This document shows, in pieces, positions 58,117 through 64,000 of a stretch of DNA of 64,000 nucleotides (the stretch's first letter is position 1; each line of letters begins with the position of its first letter). The stretch is from assembly GCF_030209755.1 (NCBI RefSeq), contig NZ_JARVRH010000025.1, positions 1 to 64,000 of the forward strand, written 5' to 3'. The notes beneath the pieces were generated by a model. That model had not been told where the DNA came from, did no database searches, and saw only the letters and a list, made by a program, of their open reading frames with translations. A program made the position numbers and the translations under genes. This stretch comes from Arthrobacter sp. efr-133-TYG-118. Lineage in GTDB: Bacteria > Actinomycetota > Actinomycetes > Actinomycetales > Micrococcaceae.

Positions 58117-58956
58117 ATGGCCCTCAAATCCAGCCCCGTCCGCCGCTCGGCGGCCAACATCACCGGCCTGGTCTTCGGTCTGCTGTGGATTTTCCCGGTC
58201 TACTGGCTGGTCAACAATTCGCTCGTCACGGACGAGGCCTTGCAGTCCCGCACGCCGTCGTTCCTGCCGCTCGACTTTACCTGGGCGCACTACGAGACAG
58301 TGCTCCACGACAGCCGCTTCTGGTCCGCCCTGCGGATGAGCTTCGGGGTTGCCCTGATTGTGGTGGTGGCCGCACTGCTTTTCGCCTTCTTCGCGAGCAT
58401 GGCGCTCAGCCGCTTTCGATTCAAAGGCCGGAAGCTCATCATCATCTCGGTGCTCGTGATCCAGATGATCCCCGCTGAAGCCATGTTCATATCCCAGTAC
58501 AAGATGATCGACAGCTGGCACCTGCTCAACTCCGTGCTCGGCCTGAGCCTGCTGTATGTCGGGGCGTCCGTTCCCTTCACTATCTGGATGCTCAAGGGAT
58601 TCGTTGACGGGGTCCCGGTAGAGCTCGAAGAGTCTGCCATGATCGACGGTTGCTCCCGGGTGGGCGCATTCTTCCGGGTGACGTTTCCGCTCCTGGGCTC
58701 CGGACTGGTGGCCTCCGGGATTTTCGCTTTCCTGGCCGCCTGGAACGAATACACATTGGCGCTGGTACTGCTGAGCAGCGACAACAGCAAAACCCTCCCG
58801 CTATGGATCCAAGGCTTCAGCGGCCAGAACCAGGCAACGGACTGGGGCGGCATCATGGCCGGGTCCACCCTCATGGCGCTGCCGGTGATCATTCTCTTCG
58901 TCATCGTCCAGAAGAAGATGGCCCAGGGCCTCGTTGCTGGGGCGGTGAAAGGCTGA
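58117..58956 (+). CDS. Carbohydrate ABC importer permease, MalG type
   Basis: A 279-residue permease with six hydrophobic segments, starting FGLLWIFPVYWLVNNSLV near residue 18, and the EAA loop ELEESAMIDGCSRVGAFFRV near 168. Directly follows its partner permease and is followed by the ROK kinase after one base. Together with the 55825 and 57154 products it forms a CUT1-type sugar importer. Confidence 0.92.
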   Translation: MALKSSPVRRSAANITGLVFGLLWIFPVYWLVNNSLVTDEALQSRTPSFLPLDFTWAHYETVLHDSRFWSALRMSFGVALIVVVAALLFAFFASMALSRFRFKGRKLIIISVLVIQMIPAEAMFISQYKMIDSWHLLNSVLGLSLLYVGASVPFTIWMLKGFVDGVPVELEESAMIDGCSRVGAFFRVTFPLLGSGLVASGIFAFLAAWNEYTLALVLLSSDNSKTLPLWIQGFSGQNQATDWGGIMAGSTLMALPVIILFVIVQKKMAQGLVAGAVKG

Positions 58957-58957
58957 C

Positions 58958-59974
58958 ATGCAGTTGAGCGTACAAACCGCCGGTTCCCCGACGACGTCTT
59001 TGGTTCTGGGACCGGGCGCTCCGGTGATGGTTTTCGACGTCGGCGGAACCGACCTCAAATACTGCGTCGTGGATTCCACCGGGCGCTTCGCGCACCAGGG
59101 AACCACGCCAACGGCCATAGGTTCGCCGGGGGAGTTCCTGGACCAACTGTCCGACCTCGTCGCCACCTACCGAGCTGAGCCCCCGGAGCAACGGCCTCAG
59201 GCAATCGCCGTCAACGCGCCGGGGATTGTGGATGCAAGCACGGGCGTCGTGGTCTCCGCCGTGAATCTAGGCTGGAGCGACTTCCCGCTCTCCTCCGCGT
59301 TGGAAGCGCGGGTCGGACTTCCTGTGGTGCTCGGCAACGACGTGCAGATGGCAGGTTTGGCAGAGCATCGACTGGGGGCCGCGAAGGGGCTGCGGAACGC
59401 CCTGGTGTTGGTCATCGGCACCGGGATCGCCAGTGCAGTCATCTTGGACGGCGAGGTGTACGACGGCGACGGGTACGCCGGAGAAATCGGCCATGCCCGC
59501 ATGGAGCCACTCACGAGCACAACGGCCATCCTGTGCACTTGCGGCGCGTCAGGATGCCTCCAGACGGTGTCCTCGGCGTACGCCATCGCGCGCAACTATT
59601 CAGCCGTGTCCGGCGCGCCCGTGGTTGGTGCGAAGGAAGTGATGGAGGCCGCGGCCGCGGGTGACCCGGCCGCCGTCGGGGTCCTGAACCAGGCATATGA
59701 CGGGCTCGCCCTGGCGATCGCGCAGAGCGTCGCACTTCTGGCACCGCAAGCCGTTATCTTCGGAGGCGGCCTGTCCAATGCCGGCGACGCCCTCCTTCTC
59801 CCGGTGGCGGGGCGGCTGGAGTCTATCCTGAGTTTCCACCGTAGGCCCCGGCTCCTGCCAGCGCGGTTCGGCTCTTCGGCGGGGCTTTTCGGCGGCGCAG
59901 TGCAGGCCCGTCAGCTACTCTGCAAAGAGCAGCCCAATGGCGGGCGGCAGACACCGAGCCCCTGGAGAGACTGA
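58958..59974 (+). CDS. ROK-family sugar kinase
   Basis: A 338-residue ROK kinase. ATP-binding motif VFDVGGTDLKYCVVD near residue 25, catalytic-region motif LGNDVQMAGLAEHRLGA near 127, the AGEIGHARM signature near 178 and the zinc motif CTCGASGCLQT near 193. These are intact, so it is expected to phosphorylate a hexose such as glucose, fructose or an acetylated hexosamine. It links the sugar importer to metabolism. The next gene starts two bases after its stop. Confidence 0.9.
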   Translation: MQLSVQTAGSPTTSLVLGPGAPVMVFDVGGTDLKYCVVDSTGRFAHQGTTPTAIGSPGEFLDQLSDLVATYRAEPPEQRPQAIAVNAPGIVDASTGVVVSAVNLGWSDFPLSSALEARVGLPVVLGNDVQMAGLAEHRLGAAKGLRNALVLVIGTGIASAVILDGEVYDGDGYAGEIGHARMEPLTSTTAILCTCGASGCLQTVSSAYAIARNYSAVSGAPVVGAKEVMEAAAAGDPAAVGVLNQAYDGLALAIAQSVALLAPQAVIFGGGLSNAGDALLLPVAGRLESILSFHRRPRLLPARFGSSAGLFGGAVQARQLLCKEQPNGGRQTPSPWRD

Positions 59975-59976
59975 CT

Positions 59977-61176
59977 TTGGGTTACAAGCCTTCCTACGCC
60001 AAAACCGTGAAAAGAACCGGTCCCCGCGACATCGCGCTGACCGAATACTCCTCCAGCATCCTGTCCATGATCGCCAGTGGCCGGGCGAACTCGCGGGCAG
60101 ATCTTGCCCGCACCCTGAACCTTGCCCCGTCCACCATCACCATCAAGGTGAACGAGCTGATGGAAGCCGGACTCATCAGCGAGAGCGGTTCAGGTTCGGC
60201 GACCGGAGGCCGGAGGCCCACGCTCCTGGAGTTGGTCCCTGACGCGGGCTTCATCCTGGCGGCGGACTTGGGCGCCCATCATTTGTGGGTCGGCAGGCTC
60301 AACCTCTCCGGCAATCTGCTTGTCTCCGAAATCAGGACCATCGATATCAACGATGGGCCCGAAGTGGTTTTGCCCCAGGCCGCGGCGATGATGCGTGCCC
60401 TGAGCGATCCGGCCGTCGACCCTCCGCTGCGGGGCGTGGGGATGTCCTTGCCCGGACCGGTCAACTTTGCCTTGGGTGCGCTCGACTCGCCATCCAGAAT
60501 GCGCGGCTGGCACGAATTCAAAGTCCGGAACTGGCTTGCCGAGGAATTCGGGACTTTGGCGGTTGTGGACAACGACGCCAACATGATGGCTTTGGGTGAG
60601 CACACGCTACGCCAGCGGGAATCACCCGATTCCAAGGTCCGGCAGAACACCCTGTTTCTCAAAGCAGGGGCCGCGATTGGCTGCGGGCTCATCATTGACG
60701 GACAGGTCTACCGGGGTGCCACCGGCGCTGCCGGAGACATCGCCCACGTTCAGATCCCGGCTGCGGGCGATGCGCCATGCTCTTGCGGCAACCGCGGCTG
60801 CTTGGAGACGGTCGCCAGCGGGTCCGCCATCATCCGCGACCTGGCTGCGGTCGGGATCGATGCAGCGGACGTCAACGACATCGTCCTGCAGGTCAACAAC
60901 GGCGACCCGCACACCACAACGCGAGTCCGTACGGCCGGCCGGATACTGGGGCAGACCCTCAGCATTGTTGTGAATTTCGTGAACCCGGATGTGGTGGTCC
61001 TGGGTGGCGGACTTTCGCAATTGGAGCCGTACGTCGCCGCTGTCCGTTCGCAGCTTTACGAAAGCTGCCATCCGCTTGCGACTAAGAACATCGTGATCGA
61101 AGCGTCGCTCGCCGGTTCGCAGGCAGGCCTTCTCGGCGCGGGACAGCTATGCCTGCGCACCGTGCTTGCGTCGTGA
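59977..61176 (+). CDS. ROK-family transcriptional regulator
   Basis: A 399-residue NagC/XylR-type regulator. The N-terminal helix-turn-helix is NSRADLARTLNLAPSTITIK near residue 37. The ROK body follows, with a weak ATP motif (LAADLGAHHLWVG) and the zinc motif CSCGNRGCLET near 266. The start is TTG, fixed by GGAGAG eight bases upstream. A kinase and a regulator of the same family lying side by side suggests that the regulator senses the kinase's sugar or sugar phosphate. The repeat at 55715 is a possible target. Confidence 0.9.
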   Translation: MGYKPSYAKTVKRTGPRDIALTEYSSSILSMIASGRANSRADLARTLNLAPSTITIKVNELMEAGLISESGSGSATGGRRPTLLELVPDAGFILAADLGAHHLWVGRLNLSGNLLVSEIRTIDINDGPEVVLPQAAAMMRALSDPAVDPPLRGVGMSLPGPVNFALGALDSPSRMRGWHEFKVRNWLAEEFGTLAVVDNDANMMALGEHTLRQRESPDSKVRQNTLFLKAGAAIGCGLIIDGQVYRGATGAAGDIAHVQIPAAGDAPCSCGNRGCLETVASGSAIIRDLAAVGIDAADVNDIVLQVNNGDPHTTTRVRTAGRILGQTLSIVVNFVNPDVVVLGGGLSQLEPYVAAVRSQLYESCHPLATKNIVIEASLAGSQAGLLGAGQLCLRTVLAS

Positions 61177-61203
61177 GCATTCGGCCCATCCAACGGGGGA
61201 ACC

Positions 61204-61950
61204 ATGAAGATTGAAATATGCGTCCAGGACCTGGACGGTGTTCGCTGTGCCATCGAAGCCGGCGCGGACCGCGTCGAGCTCTGCTCAGCGCTTGAGGCCG
61301 GCGGCCTCACCCCGAGCGCCGGCCTCGTTGAGACCGCCGCGGAGCTCGCGCGCGACGCCGGTCGCCAGGATTTCGTCCACGTGCTCATTCGGCCGCGGCC
61401 GGGCGGCTTTGTCTATTCGCCGGGTGAAGTCGAGGTCATGCGGCGGGACGTCCGGCAGTTGCTTGCCCTCGGCGCCGACGGCGTCGTCGTCGGACTGCTG
61501 ACCCCTTCAGGCGACGTCGACGCGGCCGGCGCCGAGGCGCTGATCGATGCAGCGGATGGGACTTTCGTCACGTTCCACCGCGCGGTGGATGCGGCCCGGG
61601 ATCCGCTCCGAGCAGTGGACGACGCCGCCCGGCTGGGTGCGCGGCGCATTCTCACCTCGGGCGCAGCCCGGGCCGCGGGCGACGGAATCGACATGCTCAA
61701 GCGCATGGTTGCGGGCCTCCCGGCCGAAGTTTCCGTCATGGCCGGCGGCGGCGTCACTGAAGAGGCCGTACCTGGGCTTTTGGCCACGGGAGTCCGTGCC
61801 ATACACTTTTCGGGACGTAAGCTCATGGTCGATTCGGCCCCGTCCGGGCCAGGCGGCGGGGATGGCGTACGCTCGGTGACGCATCCGGCCACAGTGGAGC
61901 GGATGGTCAGGGCAATGCGCACCGCGGAAGCAATGACGCACGTGCGCTGA
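61204..61950 (+). CDS. cutC: CutC-family protein
   Basis: A 248-residue TIM-barrel protein with CutC motifs: EICVQDLDGVRCAIEAGADR at the start, ELCSALEAGGLTPSAGL near residue 26, HVLIRPRPGGFVYSPGEVEV near 60 and FVTFHRAVDAARDP near 122. Though named for copper homeostasis, its role is not settled, and in actinobacteria it frequently sits in sugar operons, as here. The intact barrel and its position after kinase and regulator suggest an enzymatic role in handling the imported sugar. Confidence 0.87.
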   Translation: MKIEICVQDLDGVRCAIEAGADRVELCSALEAGGLTPSAGLVETAAELARDAGRQDFVHVLIRPRPGGFVYSPGEVEVMRRDVRQLLALGADGVVVGLLTPSGDVDAAGAEALIDAADGTFVTFHRAVDAARDPLRAVDDAARLGARRILTSGAARAAGDGIDMLKRMVAGLPAEVSVMAGGGVTEEAVPGLLATGVRAIHFSGRKLMVDSAPSGPGGGDGVRSVTHPATVERMVRAMRTAEAMTHVR

Positions 61951-62034
61951 TTTTGCCACATTGTGGGGAATAGCAGCCGCATGGTGTATGTTGCACATTC
62001 GCCAGCAAATACACAAGAGAAGAGATAACCCCAG

Positions 62035-62337
62035 GTGGCAACCGATTACGACGAACTCCGCTCCGACGTCGCGGAATCCCAAAGCACGTCACTTCAGGCC
62101 CTGCAGTCTGCCAATGCTCCGGACGCTCGCAGCGTTGTACGGGAGCTGGACGAGGCCGATGCTTTTGAAGGCAACGAGGTACCAGGCGGCGAATTCGTGG
62201 CCGAGGAACTGATCATTGCGGTCGTTCCACAGAAGGAAGACGAGTTCACGTGCTACTCGTGTTTCCTCGTCCGTCACCGCTCCCAGATTGCCCGTGAAAA
62301 GAACGGCCACGCGTACTGCGTAGAGTGCGAAGGCTGA
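62035..62337 (+). CDS. DUF4193 zinc-ribbon-like protein
   Basis: A 100-residue acidic actinobacterial protein: MATDYDELRSDVAESQ at the start, FVAEELIIAVVPQKEDEFTC near residue 53, and a four-cysteine site CYSC...CVEC near the C-terminus, probably binding zinc. GTG start with an AGAGAAGAG stretch upstream. It belongs to the DUF4193 family, which is nearly universal and conserved in actinobacteria. Function unknown. Confidence 0.9.
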   Translation: MATDYDELRSDVAESQSTSLQALQSANAPDARSVVRELDEADAFEGNEVPGGEFVAEELIIAVVPQKEDEFTCYSCFLVRHRSQIAREKNGHAYCVECEG

Positions 62338-62390
62338 GCCTCTGACGCCCAGCGCCGTCCGTCACAATCCCGTCCTCACAGTTGCGTTCC

Positions 62391-63896
62391 TCACAGGGGA
62401 GTCAAGCGCTTCTTCTTGGCGAGCTTTTCATAGCGGGCCCCGGAGTCCGCGGCTCGCTGCTCTTCGGCAGCGAGCAGGGGGCCATAAGGCGAGTTGTCCT
62501 CCACCGATCCGCCAGTATCGTTTGCGAGGCGGAGCAGCACCGAACGGCTTACGACGCTGTCCTGGTGCTCTCCTAGGATTTTCTGGATCTTTTGGGCGCG
62601 ACGGGCCAACTTCGCAGCGGGTTTACCGTGGACGTCCCGCAGGGCCTCGGCCGCATGCCGCAGCCGTTTCGCATCTTTGCGGACTTGGTGCAATGCCGTG
62701 TCATGTTGTGCGCCAGCCTGCTGGGTCGCCGTCTTCTGGGACCGGCGCACCCGCTTGATCGCTTTCGCGGCGAGCTTGGCCGTGACGGGACGGGCCTTCT
62801 TCCTGGCGCGAGGTCTTGTAGGAGGCTCGTCGCGGAATTCCTCAAGCGCGTCCAGGAGCCGGAAATAGCGTTTCGTTCCCAAGGAGCGGAGCATCTCGCG
62901 GTACCCGGAGTTGAAAGCTGCCTCGAGTTCGTCATTGATCTTGGTGGCAGCTGAAGCGGGCACGACGCCATCGGGTTGGTCATTCAGCAGTTCCCCGATC
63001 CGGTCGCGCAGCACCTCTGCATCCCGGGCCTTGCCCAGCACCTTGGTCAGCCATTTCAGTTCGGCCTTGAGTTGATCCCCGGCCTCGGCGTCGAAGAGCT
63101 TGGCGTAGGCGGACAAAGTCGAGCGGAGCCTGCGGGCGGCTGAGCGCATGCCGTGAACGGCGTCGTCGGCGCCTTGCCGGACTCCGGAGTCCAGTGCCGT
63201 GATTTCAGCGATTTGCGCGGCAATGTAGGCAACCACTGCGTCTCCCGCAGAACCCTTCGGGCGGGCTCTTGGTGGTGTCGGCACTGCGGATGGCCAGGCG
63301 GTCCCGAACGCACGGGCCAGTTTTGAAGCATGTCCGGAAGGGGTTGCGCCGGCCCCTGACAGAACGCGCTCCGCACTCTCAAACAGAGCTTCATCGCCGT
63401 GGACCAGTTCGATTTCCCATTCCCGCCATCGCCGCTCCAATTGCATTGGGTGCAAGGTCTCGGCCGTCACATGGTCATCCACGAAGTCGGCTAGGGTGAC
63501 GTCCTCGCTTCCGTGCAGGCGATGCAAAGTGCGGCGGGTATGGATCCGGGCCACGGGCCTGAGCTCTTCGCCGCGGGTGAATACGAGGAGCCTCTCCGCC
63601 AGCTCCTCGGGAACGGTCTCAGGCTGCCCTAGCGGCGCATGGATTTCCACACGGGTGTCCCGGTCTGCCGGCAGCTTCAGATGCCAACCTGAATCGGTGC
63701 CGCCAGTGCGGCGCCGCAAGGTGATGCGGTGCTTGGCAAGGACGAGGCCGTCCGTGTCGAAGTAGACGGCCTCAAGTTGATGATCGGCAGGGTCAGCGAC
63801 CTGTTCGACGCCGGTGATGTCCACGAACGCGGGGAGGGGGGTTTCCAAGTCAGCGTCGTACTTGCGTTCTGTTTCCACGGATTCCTGGGTCGACAT
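62391..63896 (-). CDS. CYTH and CHAD domain protein
   Basis: A 501-residue two-domain protein. The N-terminal CYTH triphosphate tunnel (residues about 6-195) has the ETERK form of the ExExK motif near residue 8 and alternating charged strands such as RITLRRRTGG and GWHLKLPA. The C-terminal CHAD domain (about 220-485) has conserved His-containing helices DAVHGMRSAARRLRSTLSAY and ALHQVRKDAKRLRHAAEALR. CHAD binds polyphosphate and CYTH hydrolyses triphosphate, so a link to polyphosphate is likely. AAGGAC precedes the ATG. The remaining 104 bases to the right edge show nothing. Confidence 0.93.
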   Translation of the reverse strand: MSTQESVETERKYDADLETPLPAFVDITGVEQVADPADHQLEAVYFDTDGLVLAKHRITLRRRTGGTDSGWHLKLPADRDTRVEIHAPLGQPETVPEELAERLLVFTRGEELRPVARIHTRRTLHRLHGSEDVTLADFVDDHVTAETLHPMQLERRWREWEIELVHGDEALFESAERVLSGAGATPSGHASKLARAFGTAWPSAVPTPPRARPKGSAGDAVVAYIAAQIAEITALDSGVRQGADDAVHGMRSAARRLRSTLSAYAKLFDAEAGDQLKAELKWLTKVLGKARDAEVLRDRIGELLNDQPDGVVPASAATKINDELEAAFNSGYREMLRSLGTKRYFRLLDALEEFRDEPPTRPRARKKARPVTAKLAAKAIKRVRRSQKTATQQAGAQHDTALHQVRKDAKRLRHAAEALRDVHGKPAAKLARRAQKIQKILGEHQDSVVSRSVLLRLANDTGGSVEDNSPYGPLLAAEEQRAADSGARYEKLAKKKRLTPL

Positions 63897-64000
63897 GTCG
63901 TTTCCCGTCCTTCTCGTATCTGGTCCGCACCTATAGGCATCCTCCCACTAGGCCTGCTGCAGGGAAAGGCCGGCCCAGTGCATGTGCGGCGGGTCCCTTG

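Noticed and set aside
63897..64000. Possible gene start at the right edge
   Set aside because: No start codon with a ribosome site or family-like sequence could be read in the last 104 bases.

Overview
The window reads as chromosomal DNA from a high-GC soil actinobacterium, most like Arthrobacter or a close relative. The basis is the strong GC third-position bias, many GTG starts, DUF4193, DUF2630 and DUF1992 housekeeping proteins, and dense sugar and amino-acid catabolic operons, each with its own regulator. I see no rRNA, tRNA, CRISPR array, prophage or transposase. Coding density is very high and no gene-free stretch exceeds about 250 bases.

Layout. 1-7081: histidine utilisation (hut). 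The minus strand carries an IclR regulator, a betaine-type ABC importer and the first 18 codons of urocanate hydratase at the left edge. The plus strand carries an M20 amidohydrolase and formimidoylglutamate deiminase HutF. 7250-15694: an orphan histidine-kinase ATPase domain, an alpha/beta hydrolase, a heterodimeric ABC exporter, a DUF559 protein bracketed by two copies of a 98-bp repeat, a SUMF1-like protein without the catalytic cysteines, an ArsR/SRPBCC pair and a small orphan. 15843-25650: a glycan locus with LacI, ABC importer, two GH130-like proteins, a large secreted protein and a BadF-type sugar kinase.

26613-34777: a two-armed operon for a four-carbon sugar or polyol. It encodes an RpiB-type isomerase, a DhaKL kinase, an SDR, a TIM-barrel isomerase, an MHS symporter, a split transketolase and a GntR regulator. 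Repeated TGTTAACA-type operators mark both promoter regions. 34906-43182: an MFS exporter with a UvrA-like ABC-F-type protein, VOC, SnoaL-like and Nudix proteins, a TetR/SDR pair with a clear palindromic operator, and a monooxygenase. 42145-48788: a LacI-controlled TRAP-transporter locus with two unusual dehydrogenases. 48895-52069: DUF2630, DUF1992, an SDR with a membrane protein, and MarR. 52074-61950: a Gfo/Idh dehydrogenase and TIM-barrel isomerase divergent from an MlrC-type metallopeptidase, then a sugar ABC importer, a ROK kinase, a ROK regulator and CutC. 62035-63896: DUF4193 and a CYTH/CHAD protein.

The most interesting points are the tetrose operon with its dedicated split transketolase and five-site regulon, the TRAP locus with the SAF-domain dehydrogenase, the three 98-bp palindromic repeats, and the shared inverted 16-bp element in the hut divergent promoter, which also argues for a shorter IclR protein. 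All functional statements rest on reading motifs and gene order; no database search was run.
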